Positions 44,301 through 56,257 of a stretch of 64,000 nucleotides of DNA are shown here, in pieces (position 1 is the stretch's first letter; each line of letters opens with the position of its first letter). Position numbers and translations under genes: made by a program. The DNA lies in contig JAWZYV010018234.1 of NCBI GenBank assembly GCA_038373885.1, positions 1 to 64,000 of the forward strand. Direction: 5' to 3'. The notes under the pieces are model-generated. The model made no database searches and was not told the DNA's origin. It saw nothing but the letters and a program-made list of their open reading frames with translations. The DNA comes from Cheiracanthium punctorium. Lineage: Eukaryota; Arthropoda; Arachnida; Araneae; Cheiracanthiidae.

Positions 44301-44560
44301 GTATACATCGATATCTGAATGCGAAGAATATTTTTGCCGTATCCGTTTTTCTAAAACTCGCCACTAGATTGTGCTACGCCGCATCGCCTTCTGCACCGTA
44401 AAAACGATTGCCTTGAAATTCAGTATGCATGATTATTGAACACAATATAACGCGATATCCATTTTGCTATATCTCTTTATTACAATAGATAGTAATCACA
44501 ACAAATATTAATATCAAAAAGTCCATTCATTCCCGTGCGAAGAACGGGTACTTCAGCTAG
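41355..44560 (+). mobile_element. Compound Helitron, plus orientation
   Basis: 3,206 bp. It starts TCTTATAAATAAAAATGAAA after an A and ends GAACGGGTACTTCAGCTAG before a T. It is closely similar along its length to 31,236-34,424, in opposite orientation and 6.9 kb away. Differences include an expanded GTTT repeat at 41,377-41,413 and scattered substitutions. A second head starts at 42,459, so the unit looks like a 1.1-kb headed fragment fused to a complete 2.1-kb Helitron. The fused unit appears to have transposed as a whole. No Rep or helicase coding. Confidence 0.85.
43620..44400 (+). repeat. Tandem array with CCACTAGATGG core, right copy
   Basis: The mirror of the array at 31,390-32,200. 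Units of about 105-125 bp contain AACTCGCCACTAGATGGCAC or close variants, recurring near 43,642, 43,795, 43,915, 43,955, 44,077, 44,117, 44,235 and 44,360. Its frames are repetition artefacts. Confidence 0.8.
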
Positions 44561-47514
44561 TAATATATAATCATATATATTTAATGTACTAAATATATTA
44601 TTAAAATAATATATTTAATAATTTCTGATTATTTCTTTAACTTCTGATTCTTGAAAACAATAATTAATATAAAATTCAACAAAAATTAGGCGTTTGGAAA
44701 TAAACGTTAGTGAAATAGAGAATGTAAAATTGGCGATATATTCCAGACTCATTTTTTAACTATCCAGGTACTAGGACTTTTTTGTTTGTTTGTTCAATAT
44801 ACAGATGTGTATTACTTTTATGAAGTCTTATGTACTAAATAAATGTCTAATCTGTACAGCACGAATCAATTTCGTGTAGCTCTGTACATAAGCAATTTGA
44901 TAAGCAGAAATAATTCCATTAAATCTGAGGCCGTTTTGTATCATTAACACATTATTTAATACTATTAATAAAAAATACTACTGCTTATTATTCATAGCAT
45001 ATGTCAATGTGTATATCCTGGTCAAATGTATTGGTTTGATGCCGTAAAAACTATTAAGCAGCGGTGTCACTTCACTTTGATAACCTGGGTGGACCATCAA
45101 TGTATCATTTAGAGTAATTTACGTTAAATACCATACTGGCATGCCTTTCAACATTTATTGTTATGATTATGAATAGCAGTTTTTTTTTTTCATAATATTC
45201 AGAAAAGCGTAGGAAAACTCAGAAGAAAGAAGAAAAAGCAATGCAGTAAAAATAACATCATCATCTGAAACATAATAACAAGTTGTATAACAACTTAGCC
45301 ATAAAAATGATTTATTTACATGCATTTGCTAATAGAATGATTTTTATTCTCGTTATGGCTTCAACGTAAAAGAATTATTCGTATTTTTTAAGAGCAAACC
45401 AAAATTACAGTATTACAAATCCACAATTCACTCTTTTTATTTAGCGGAAGTAAAGATCTGTATAATGATATATTCTTCAAAATATCTTTTAAAGCTTAAC
45501 ATCAACATCGGATGCATTTACTGTTTTTTCTTTATATGCAATAGCATCTTAAGTCGTTCTTAGAAGCAGTTCAGGTGATTATCTTCTTAACGCATGAATA
45601 TTTCAAATATGATGCGTGTTTAAATGCACATTTAGTTAGGCCTATGTAACTAACACAAAACGCACTTTTGAATAAATATTCCAGAGGGTCAAAGTATCTT
45701 CGGAATCTTACAAACTAGTTATGGTTTTATAAATTTTCTTTTACTAAAAATTTAAATCACCGTGAATGACATTTTCACAAGCCTCCGCAGTGAAATAAAT
45801 TTAAATTCTTAATTAATTCATTTTTATGTTTTTGTTGTGTATCATGATCTTATAGAAAGCAACAAAAAAATAAAATACGCATATTGACTACGGATGAATT
45901 TGAGAATACCGCTATGATTTATTTATTATTTTTAAATGTCACCTTTACAAAATACATGCCAAACCAAGTTCCACCCCACCCCTCTTCTAAAATCATCAAC
46001 CAATATCAGAGCTACAAACTACAACCTTTAACAATATAATTGCTATGTACATTTTAAACTATGAATGCAAAGTCTGATATCAATCATCCCAGACGTTTAA
46101 ATTCTGTGTAGTAAATGAACAGCATTATAGCACTGCAGCATTATAGCTTTACTGTTCTCCCAGCTCAAGCGTCGTCCTACTCAAAAGAAATATACCCAGG
46201 AAAGTTTTGGAATTTTATCTGTGCTCTAGGAAAATGCTTCTAAAACTTTTTTTCGTAAATAGCACTTTGTGTAAATCTGAGTTTACTGAATTCGTAGTTC
46301 AAGCAAACGAAGTACTGTTTTGTGGACCATTCGCTATGCAGAGCACGGTCTGAAAAATTCTGCTGTAGAAACGACAAGGACCGGAGATTTTCATCCAAAA
46401 ATTTTGTGGAATAATTTCAAACTTAAACACCTTTATCGTTTCTTAAACCTCGAGAATCAGGAATCTTATCCATTTACAAATTTCGACTACAAAAATTTTT
46501 TAATGCAATTATCTCTTCCTCGTGTATGGTATTTCTAAATAAAATATAAATAAACCAGAAGGAAATTCATTTCATCTCATATTTGTTTTGTGGTAGGTGG
46601 TTAAAAATAAAAGAATACTTGCTTGGGTTATAGCGTAGACTGGACAAACTATCATACTAAACTTACGAGGACTTTTTCATTTAATTGAAAAATGCTAAAA
46701 ATTGCAAATATTCGTAAAAAAAAACCGGAAAAACTCCTGCTTTAATTCCAATTATTTCCTAGAAAAAGTTCAGAAGGACACGCTGGGCATGGCACAATTT
46801 ACTACAAAAGCTAAACACTATATATATATATATATATATATACATTCCGTTAAACAAAATGTTTAATTCCCACCTTTGCTGTTCTGTCAATATCACTCAG
46901 CGGTGTTCCCAAAAGAATTCATTTTATTCTTTTTATCTTGTCTAACTTCATTTGAAGTGTGCCAATGTTTTACAGACATTCGAAATAGTCAATTTCTAAC
47001 TCTTTGTTTTTCAATTGAAAAAAAGTGATTACAGACTGTAAGTAGCTATTTTCTTGTCAACGCCCGTGTCTCGCTTTCACTCTTCCAGCATTCCGGCGCT
47101 TCGTGCATAAACCAGGTTGCGCAATAGTTTTAACACCGCTTCCTGAATCCAATCTGTTCCTTTTTATGAGCCCGAGGGAATTGTCAATGCCGCCAGTCAC
47201 TCATCAATGCATGTATGATCAGTTACGTCAAAATATGTTTTTCTTATAAAATTGAATCTGAATTTTTCAGTTATAAATAATACGTATATAGCATATAAAA
47301 CTAAATTACGTCGCCAATATTCTACAAAGTAAAAAAATAAATATCCTCTCAAAATTCAAATTTCAACGGCTGTCGTACTACTACTACTACTTGTTTAGAC
47401 CAACATATTTTATTTTAGCAGAACGTAATACAAGAAGTCTCTATAGCAAGAGATGTTTCGAAAAATCCTCTCTCTCCACAGTGTTTACACTTTTGTTACC
47501 AAGAGTCGCATCTA
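44561..47514. other. Non-coding stretch
   Basis: A TA12 microsatellite lies at 46,819-46,842. The 72-codon open frame at 46,320-46,538 is the most protein-like stretch, but it has no domain I know and no splice context. No TIR or Helitron ends seen. Confidence 0.45.
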
Positions 47515-48365
47515 TCTATATATAAATAAAACAAACTGTAACTTGTCAGTTAGTTGGTTGGTTAGTTAGTTAGTTTGTCTGTGTCTCGCCTATCTCCTAG
47601 ACGGATGGTCCTAGACCTACAAAATTTGGTATGGAAATTCTCCAGGATGGGTCCCGACATACCTCGAAGCGATTTTTTCGAAATTCGAATTATTTTAGGG
47701 AATATCGATAAAAAAAACCTATCGTATAAGGCTAATTTCTCTCTCGCCATTTCGCAATTGTAACCCTGCAGTGGAAAGAGGGAGAATTTAGCATATCTAG
47801 GTTGCCATATATGGCAAGTTTATTACTCTTGAAGTAAAAATAAAAGAATAACGTTGGTTTTTTTTTTGTTTAGATTATTTGTAAGGTTGTTTTTTAATTA
47901 AAATATCGTGCGCATGTGAAATCAGAGCAGGAACGAAATGTTTTATACTCAAAAGAAAAGTTGGATTTGGAAATTTTCCGAGACTAAAATGTGCAACTTT
48001 TTAATTTGGCAGAAAATAAAATGGTTGATGTTCGAGTTTGAGGAGATGTGATCCTAACGATTGCGCAATTATCGTCTGCTCCTTCGATTATGAATACCCC
48101 TGAATAAGTTTTTGAGAAAATTTCACTGAGTTCGAATTGTGCATTTTTCTGCGCAGCTTTTTCTCATCTATTTCTAATGTATTACATCCAGGAAAAGGAT
48201 ATTAGAAACATCAATTTTAATTTTGTTTAATCACACTCATGAATAATGATATACTTTCCAACTTAATAGAATAAGTTAAGAAAATAGGGAAGACCCATGG
48301 ATTATAATACTCTTTTAATATATAGCGCTTTAGTGCTTTTTTAAAATCTGAAAGTATTTCAGATT
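47515..48365 (+). mobile_element. Diverged third copy of the compound-Helitron head
   Basis: It begins TCTATATATAAATAAAACAA after an A, a Helitron-like head. The sequence at 47,760-48,010 follows that of 41,590-41,880, including TAACCCTGCAGTGGAAAGAG (compare TAACCCCTGTAGTGAAAAA) and GAGCAGGAACGAAATGTTTT. Bases 48,230-48,365 repeat the TCACACTCATGAATAATGAT tail module of 42,260-42,400. No CTAG terminus is evident, so the copy is truncated or its end has decayed. Confidence 0.65.
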
Positions 48366-48499
48366 GTCTTACTTTTTTTTTTCCTTTCCGTTTTTTGATA
48401 AAGGCCAATATATCCAGAAGCTTTTCAGAATTAATATAGGACGAGAATAATTTGTTCTTTTTGTAGGTTTTTATCATTTAATCATTTTATTTTTGTAAC

Positions 48500-48645
48500 C
48501 AGGGGCTGCCCGACAAAGTACGCGTCGCATCTGGGCGCCGTCTTCGAAGGGGCATCATTTCGAACTCAAAAACTCAGTAGAGCATAAAAGGGGGCATCTT
48601 TTTTATATTAGCAGGGGGCGACACTTACCGTAAAGGTCTCTCTTC
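48500..48645. other. Possible small insertion between TTTGTAACCA repeats
   Basis: TTTGTAACCA occurs at 48,492-48,501 and again at 48,646-48,655, bracketing a GC-rich segment that starts CAGGGGCTGCCCGAC. That start resembles a hAT end, but the right side has no matching inverted terminus, so the call is tentative. Confidence 0.3.
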
Positions 48646-48911
48646 TTTGTAACCATCTTAATTTTAAATTCCATTCAGAATCTGAGAGGTTTCAGTGCAA
48701 AGGAAGCCGGTAAGGAACAGGAGTCTCTCCGAACAAGATTTATTAAGATGGCGAACCAACTGGTCGCCGGAGGCGGCTAGTGATTTATAAGTTAATCACA
48801 TGGTTCAAAATGGCACATTTATTAGCTATTAAAATATCCAGATCCCTGAAACTTTTTGGAGAGCTGTGGTGACTATGAGACCGGAGAACAAGGAGAGAAA
48901 TATAAATTGCT

Positions 48912-49565
48912 CGAAATACATTACGCTCAATGGGCCGAAATTCCTTAAACTCGCGTATCTCAAAAACTATTAGGCGTAGAATGTTGAAACTTTATATTTA
49001 GGATTGTTGTAACATCTAGTTGTGCACCTCCCCTTTCGGTTCCATTCGACTGGATAGTTTATCTACAGAACCGCCTAAAAGATTCGAAATACATTACGCT
49101 CTATGGGCCGAAATTCATCAAAACGTTTTTTAGAGGTATTGGGCTATTTCAAATGACTCAGAAGTGATATATGCTGTAAAGAGTTAGAAAATGAATTTCT
49201 CCATTAAAAATAGTGTCTTTATCATTTACAGTTCTGCTACAGGAACACTCAAAAGATTTCCAATACATTACGGTCAATGGTAGTTTTAGGGGCAGTCATC
49301 CATTTCAAGCACAATACCGTCCTACCACATAAGTTAGGTAATGGTCCAACCACGGTCACGTGCCTCCCTCAAGAAGAATGCCAAAAGTCGCCAAGCTTGG
49401 CGACTTTTGGTGTACGTGTGTGCATATTTAACTCTCAAATCTCAAAAATTATGAAATTTCATATATAAGATTGTTGTAACATCTAGTTGTGCATCTCGAT
49501 TTTTGGTTCCAATCCACTGGAGAGTTTATTTACAGGACCACCGAAAAGAATTTCAGTACTTTAAT
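48912..49565. repeat. Imperfect tandem repeats (ACATTACGCTCAATGGGCCG)
   Basis: The phrase AATACATTACGCTCAATGGG recurs near 48,914, 49,086 and 49,260, with a weak fourth copy near 49,553. A second phrase, GATTGTTGTAACATCTAGTT, occurs at about 49,002 and 49,470. The layout suggests units of about 175 bp inside a higher-order repeat of about 470-480 bp. No coding. Confidence 0.7.
49381..49410. repeat. 30-bp perfect palindrome
   Basis: CCAAAAGTCGCCAAG and its exact complement CTTGGCGACTTTTGG abut with no spacer. The same AAAGTCGCCA phrase recurs in the adjoining 87-bp tandem repeats. Confidence 0.9.
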
Positions 49566-49599
49566 GTCTATGGACATCTTCAATATAATATAATTGTAG

Positions 49600-49855
49600 A
49601 CAGTCATTGTTTGGTACATGCCCAAAATCTTGTCCTCGACCTTGGCGAGTTTTGCCGAAAGTCGCCAAATTTGGCGATAGTCAGTCATTTGGTCCATGCC
49701 CAAAGTATCGCCATTGGTCATCGTTCTTGGCTAGTTTTGGCGGAATATCGCCAAATTTGGCGATAATCTGTCTTTGTTGGTCCATGCTTAAAATCCCGCC
49801 AAATGTCGTCGACATTGACGAGTTTCGCCGAAATATCGCCAAATTTGGCCCCAAA
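49600..49855. repeat. About 87-bp tandem repeats centred on CGCCAAATTTGGCG
   Basis: Three units. Each contains TGGTCCATGCCCAAA or a variant, then GGCGAGTTTTGCCG, then TCGCCAAATTTGGCGA. The palindromes begin at about 49,662, 49,748 and 49,835, spacing 86-87 bp. The open frames at 49,503-49,891 arise from these repeats. Confidence 0.8.
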
Positions 49856-49899
49856 AATTATTTCGTATTTTGTATAACTCTAAAACTTTAACCCGTAGA

Positions 49900-52800
49900 A
49901 TTTTGAACTTTTTTTAATAAATTTAGATACCGAGACAAATCATTTGAAAATAAAAGCTGTTACACCCCCATAAAATTTTGAAGATAGCTAATAGAAAATT
50001 TGAATTTTGAGAGGATATTTAGTTTTATATGTTATATAGTACTGTGTACACATATATATTTTCCTCATTTATTACACTATATTAGATTCACAGGTGAGGA
50101 ATCAAACAGTGTTTTCTTACGAAACTTTTTAGACAATGCCATCAGGTCACAGGAATTCTACTTTTACTTTTGGTATGATAGCGAAATAGAAAAAAAAAAT
50201 GTTTGAAAAAATTTTATTTGTTTTATAATTATATCTGTCCACTATACTGTATGTCAGCGAAATTTCAAAAAATGCTGAATAAAGATCTTATTAGTTTTAT
50301 AATTACTTTTGCCTTACTACCAGAGGGCATGTCTCATGACTTAGCCTCAGGTCTGATTCCCCAACCTTTGTATCAAAAATCAAAAAATATTTTTTTATTA
50401 TTTTGTAATTTGAAATACAGCAAATTTTGTAATGTTGAATTGTTTTTGTAATGTTGAATTGTGTAATATTTCTTTATATCTGGTATGACTTACTAGTTTT
50501 ATTTATCCATGCAATGTAGTAAAATTGCACATACAAAATTAGTATAAAAATGAAAAACTAAACATCTTTTATTCAGTCCTAATTAAAGGACTGAATAACT
50601 ATGTCAACTAACTATGTCGATACATTTTAAGGTACAACTGTAGGTATGCTAATGAATATCATTTTTCTAAACATAATGATTTTGTCTTCCAACGTCAAAA
50701 TACCATCATATGACGAAAAGTTTCTATTTAAATATTTGAATCGTATTGAAGAAATTGTATTAGGATTGTCATACATTTAAAATGATTTGTTTACTAAACT
50801 ATTTTAAATGACAGAATTTTTGACAAAAAATATGTGTAAATTACTTTTTATGAAAAAAAAACTAACGGAAACCGAGATAAACACTATTAAATTGCATCAT
50901 TTACCTTGTAAAATTTGCTTTTTGTACTAATTCCAAATTGTACTGAATTTTGTAAAATAAAAATTACATTGACAGAGTGAAAAGGAAATGTATTACAAAC
51001 TAAGGAAAGACAAACTAGCTGTCGTTCAGCTGTAAAAAAAATTATGGTTTGTTTCCCATCTAAATCACAAATTTCACACCATACTATAAAACTTTATTCA
51101 AAAATGCCTTTGAATATTAATAATATGTGCTAAATTTCAATTTAAAATCCATATTTCATAGTTGCTTTAATTTAACAAATATAATAAATAGGAATGTATC
51201 CTGAAATATTTTTATTTCATCTTAGGATAAAAGAATTTTCGGCCCTTGATAATATAATCTTAAATAGTATGTAAATTAAAAATATGCAGATTCAGTTACC
51301 TCACCAATACACTGTCTACTTCTAAAACTTTCGTGGATCATATTTGAAACATTATTTTCATTCCGTTATTTTAAGTTATTTTAAACTGCACATGAAAATG
51401 TTTATATAATACCTTTTTTTCACAAATCTCTAAAAGTCGATCACTGTGCTGAAAATTGTGACAAATTCGGAAATTCGTAAAAACAGTTCACTACTAAAAG
51501 ATTATTGTGCCTGATTAGGAGAAGAATGAAATGTGCTGTGTCTTGAGAATAAATTAAAAAATGGTGGAGGGGGGGGGGATATGGTCTTTTAAGCACTGCG
51601 TCTGAATTTGTGGGCTTTTAATTATCATTTAGTATTAACTTTGTATGAATATTAGATCTATAAATACATATGCATGAACGTATACCAGCCTTAATCCGTT
51701 TGTGCCCAGATATTTTTGCGACATGCTTCGTTTTTCGCTAATACCTGTAATAATAGATAAATTTCTGACGTCAACTACTTGAACAAAGGATGATTTCTTT
51801 TAAATTCAGTATGTATGAAATTTGGAATGTCACTTGGTCATGTTAAAATACTTTGTGGAGTTGAGGTTCAATGCTCGTGAATAAAGGCTAGGAAAAATAA
51901 ACAACGTTTTCGAATGATAGCGAAAATACCGTCCCAAAAATGGGACACTAGGCATAAATGGCTTAAGATATTAGTATGATTTGAGTTAATGCTGGAAAGA
52001 CTTTGCAGACATCACCCACAGAATTCACGAAAGCAGAAAATTTTTAGTTCTTTACAAGCATGCATTTGTTAACAGTTTTCTTTTTAAAAAAACTGGTGAA
52101 GAGATAAAAACAACACAGCAGTTGTTATAAATGCTCACATAATTATGTCTTCCTTTATATGCCATTATGCACGCGTTGTGTATATGCCCGTAAAAAAGTG
52201 GTATGTTGGCGTGTATACAATCTAACATATTACGCGAAGTGCAAGCCCCTGACAACTACCGCAGGAGGTGCTTTTCAGGTTCATAATTACCCTTTTTATT
52301 ATCAAATGCAACAATGAAGAGGACTATTTAAAGAATGCACAAGAGCTACCGTGTAATTGTTCCCATTTTCTGAAGCGTACACGAATCTGGATAACGCGGC
52401 ATTGTGTCCAACTTTTTTTCTTTTATTTTTCCACACAATGAGTTCTTAGTCTTTATGGTCTTAAGATTCGGGTAAAATGAACTTCGGTCGTGCGTGATAA
52501 TGAATATCCTTTGAAACTTTTTGTGCTTGAAATCATCGTTATTTACATTGAAAAGGCAATAAATAGATTAAAATCGCAATGTTGTGTGGTGAATCTTTAT
52601 GTTACCGGACCTCTCTGGTGTAATTGGAGAAAATGACTGTTATCTGCTTTGGAAGCGGACAGCAGTTCCTGCTGATGGGTGTCGTAAATGAATGGAATTG
52701 AAAATCGTTAGACTTTCAAGATAACCGTAATACCTGAAACATTTTGTAGATAATGGTGTTTGGACTCCTTAACATATCTTTACGCACAATTTAGAACTTT

Positions 52801-53122
52801 AACGCAATTTAAACACATCGCTAAACGTTTCAACACAATTAAATACACTTTGTGTGTTGTGAGTGGGTTTTTCAATGAAAGTTTATAGGCCAGGGAGCCT
52901 AATCGGGATGCATGCGCCAAATTTGGCGCATTGCATCATTCTAACTATTTTTCGTATTTAGTAAAGATTTTTGAAATAATTCCGCGCCCGGAAGTATTTG
53001 ATTTCATATAATTTATTATATTACATCAAAAGGAAGGAAAAGGGGGGAGGGGACAGAATCTATGTAGTTATATGTTTCACTTTCAATCGAAACTAATGTC
53101 GGAGAAATTTCTTGTTTGAAAC
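49900..53122. other. Long AT-rich non-coding stretch
   Basis: No gene or bounded element that I can support. The short frames at 50,000-50,451 and 52,052-52,255 lack domains. A G9 run lies near 51,570. A symmetric 18-bp palindrome occurs at 52,913-52,930. Confidence 0.5.
52913..52930. promoter_or_regulatory. Perfect palindrome matching a back-to-back E2F consensus
   Basis: TGCGCCAAATTTGGCGCA is a perfect 18-bp palindrome formed by GCGCCAAA and TTTGGCGC, each a match to the E2F consensus TTTSSCGC. No gene is recognisable next to it, so regulatory function is only a possibility. The central CGCCAAATTTGGCG is shared with the 49.6-49.9 kb tandem repeats, so it may be repeat-derived. Confidence 0.3.
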
Positions 53123-53509
53123 ACAGTAGAACCCCGCTTATCCGCGGTGATCAGGATCAAGCATACCTCGGGTAACTGAAATCTCGGATAACACGGACAA
53201 TCATTAATCACAATATTTTGTAAATATATCTTACGTAGGTTACATTACACGATTCACACACATATACGGGTATATTCAATAATATATATTTTAGCACAGG
53301 ATATATTATATTTATAATTAAATATTTTTAAGAGCACTTGTAATTAAAAATGAAATTAATTTAAATAATTGGTAAATTTGTTTGTTTTAAGTTCTTCTGC
53401 ATTAATCGAGGTGGTACACTAGATTAAAATGGACAGCTCGGTTGAGTTTCGTACCTCGATTATACGGAACAGCGGATAAGCGGAGTTCGGATAATCAAAG
53501 TTCTACTAT
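53123..53509. mobile_element. Tigger/pogo-type MITE (CAGTAGAACCCCGC)
   Basis: The left end is CAGTAGAACCCCGCTTATCC. The right end, reverse complemented, is TAGTAGAACTTTGATTATCC, followed by GAACTCCGCTTATCCGC. GCGGATAAGCGG and TCGGATAAC motifs recur subterminally. Such CAGT(A/G)GAACC...TTATCCG ends are typical of Tigger-related MITEs in animals. About 387 bp, no coding. Confidence 0.75.
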
Positions 53510-54858
53510 AAATGGTTCGTAGTATTCCTGGAGAAGTGCAATAAACGGAATTGTGTTTTTCTTATTTCAATTGCTATGCCAAAGTTTTTTTTTTCAATTT
53601 ATTAATTTTCTTCTAGTATTAGTAATAATTTGCAAAGTTTAAATCCAAAAATCAGGTTCACAATACTTTAGCTAAAAATTAAAAAGCGATAATTTTTTTT
53701 TAGTAAATATAATATGAAAACTCTGATCAAACTATCTACACCTATGTAAGGAACGCTTTCACATCTGTTCATCATTAAAACTGCGTCGGATTTTATTTCG
53801 TAATCTATATACTAAACTTTCATTCATATCAATTACAAGACAGAAATTTCTGTTTAAAATAAGTACTTAAAAGAATATTTAAACTTTACTAAATCGATAA
53901 TGAAAGTATTCAATATCAATTGACCAATTGATAATTGATTTAGAAAACTGATAAATTTCGAAGTCATCATGCTCTTTTTTAATCACGGCATGAATTTCAT
54001 ACTCAATCATCGGATCATTAATATTTGCAAATAATTTATTATATTTGCAAATAAGTTAAGACTTATTTGCAAATATTCCACTTTTTTATTTCAATATGTA
54101 TATCTTAATAAAATATGTAATCACCGTACTATTCATATTTGTAGAAATTTAGCACATTCAGTTAAAGAAATCCTTTTCTGAAAAGAGCACTTAATGCTCT
54201 CTCGCGTTAAATTAAGGAATAATTTCATTATGATATTAATTGCACATAGAAAAATATTACTAAGGACTTGTGTTCGCGTGACATTACCTGATATGCGTGA
54301 GTATGAAACGTTGTTACGCGTGACATTGTGACAACTTCACGTGACCTTTCATCGCCATGCAGGTTGTTGCAAGCTTATAAACATGTGTGCAGATCTGAAA
54401 TCCTTTATTTATATGAACTTGGGCATGCTTGTGGCCAGCTTAACTCAGTACACACTCAGTAGGCGATCGGGCTGCAGACACGCAATCGATAAATATGCAT
54501 TGTTTCAGAGAAGCTAGTCATTTTATTTACAGTTGGCGATCGAGGAATATCGCCAACTGATAAAAGTAATTCGACGACATGGACACTCATTGTTATTTTT
54601 ATGCCACTACATGGCAATAATCTATAAAGTTTTTCAACGTAAATGAACTGTTTCCAGGTGTTCTAAATGGACTCTCATCCTTTGTTAAAACAAAAATAAT
54701 GCATCACATAAATGAATAAATATGAACTGGTTAAGGGACTGTACTTAGAGTTTATACTTTTCATCGTGAGGTGTACTCTTCAGTGACTAATTTATTTGTG
54801 AATGGTGAGCTCATTCTGAGCCACCTATAATGTTTAAAAATTCTTTTATGACGAAATA
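53510..54858. other. Non-coding stretch with two hairpins
   Basis: ATATTTGCAAATAAGT and its exact complement are separated by only four bases at 54,041-54,076. CAGTTGGCGAT and ATCGCCAACTG surround eight bases at 54,531-54,560. No gene or element ends seen. Confidence 0.55.
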
Positions 54859-55529
54859 TACAGAATGGCCCAAAAACATTGACCTCGGCTTTTGTTCTTC
54901 AAATATTCTTCGTAAACATATATAATAAATTATAAAATTACATAAAAAAGGTGCAAAACTTTAATGAATCGATTAGCATTTTCAAGGGATCAAATTTCAG
55001 CAATACGGGCCCACGACAAAACAAAATTCTAATAAGTAAAATATACTTCATATACTAATGTGGAGATATACAAATTTGATCATTTTATCCTAAAAAGTAT
55101 CCGAGATATGAATAAAGCTCGCGACTGAAAAATCACATTAGAAGATCGCGATTCAGTGTCCATACACAAATTGCGAAAAAAAAAAATAATGGTTTCACAA
55201 ATACATAATACCTTTCCTATTATTGATATTATATAGCCCTCACCGACTTTATTTGAACGCATCTCTGAGCCTTTTTATGATGAAGAGATAGAATTTTGTC
55301 CATCACCTAATTAATGCGTGAAGCACACTTTACTAATTGGGATTTTTTTTGTGAGAAAGCCATATGAAAATGTAAATTTTCTATGTATTCAATTTTAATC
55401 CTTTGAAAATTTTAATCGCTTTCATAGAATTCTACACCTTTTTTAACGTATCTTTTTATTTATAATGAATGTTTATGGTAAATATTTAAGAAATGAAAAT
55501 CGAGGTCAATGTTTTGGGGATATCCTGTA
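54859..55529. mobile_element. Mariner-like long-TIR element
   Basis: 671 bp flanked by TA (54,857-54,858 and 55,530-55,531). The left end is TACAGAATGGCCCAAAAACA, leading to TTGACCTCG. The right end, reverse complemented, is TACAGGATATCCCCAAAACA, leading to TTGACCTCG. Pairing continues inward: AAAAAAGGTGCAAAACTTTA on the left matches the complement of ACACCTTTTTTAACG on the right. The interior minus-strand frame at 55,080-55,262 is not a recognisable transposase. Confidence 0.82.
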
Positions 55530-56257
55530 TAGTCTAGCAGTAACATAGACTTTTCATGGCAGTTTGGCATAAAGTGTAACTCGTCAATCGAAATTCATTA
55601 AGTTATAGCGTAACAGGACACATAAATCTGTACGTAAAACTTATTTGGCATATTTTCTTACACTTTCTTTTTGCAACTGTTGAGAGCTCAGAACTATTTT
55701 ACAAAACTTTTAAGCTCTACTAAAATCTACCAATAACTATGAAAACAATAAAATTTTGGTTTAACTTCTTATTTCGATGAAATACATATTCTGTGAAAAG
55801 AATTTCGCTGAAGAAGACAAAAATTTTCATTAATTTGTCTTCCTCCAAAAAATCATTAAGAAGTGTACGTTTCTGTATACTTTCCATTATGTCACTTATG
55901 ACGGTATGTCTTAAAATTTTCCAATTCGTTAATCTGTATTGGTATGTATACGCAACTTCCCTTCAAATTACTAAAAATACTCTGACTTAGAATACAATAA
56001 CGTAATACTTTAGTAGTTTTGAAGCTAGTTGTTTAAAAAAAAAATCGTACAGATGCTTTTGCGCAAAAGAATTTATCTGTGTTTACTATTATTATCTAGC
56101 ATTATTCTACTGTCTATATATAGTATTCATGGCAGTCTTCATAGCAATGAAGTTGTTTAAATTGTTCAAAGTCAAGTCATAAAAACGAGACTTGGACTCT
56201 ATTAAACCTCCTCGAAGTTGATGAGCTTCAGATTTTTACAGTGGAAACTTTTCCTGC
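55530..56257. other. Non-coding stretch
   Basis: No gene or repeat that I can support. The open frame at 55,793-55,990 is low-complexity. Confidence 0.5.

Noticed and set aside
46320..46538. 72-codon plus-strand frame
   Set aside because: No recognisable motif, no promoter or splice context, and no support from neighbouring sequence.
49503..49891. Three overlapping open frames
   Set aside because: They follow the 87-bp tandem repeat, which happens to be open in several frames.
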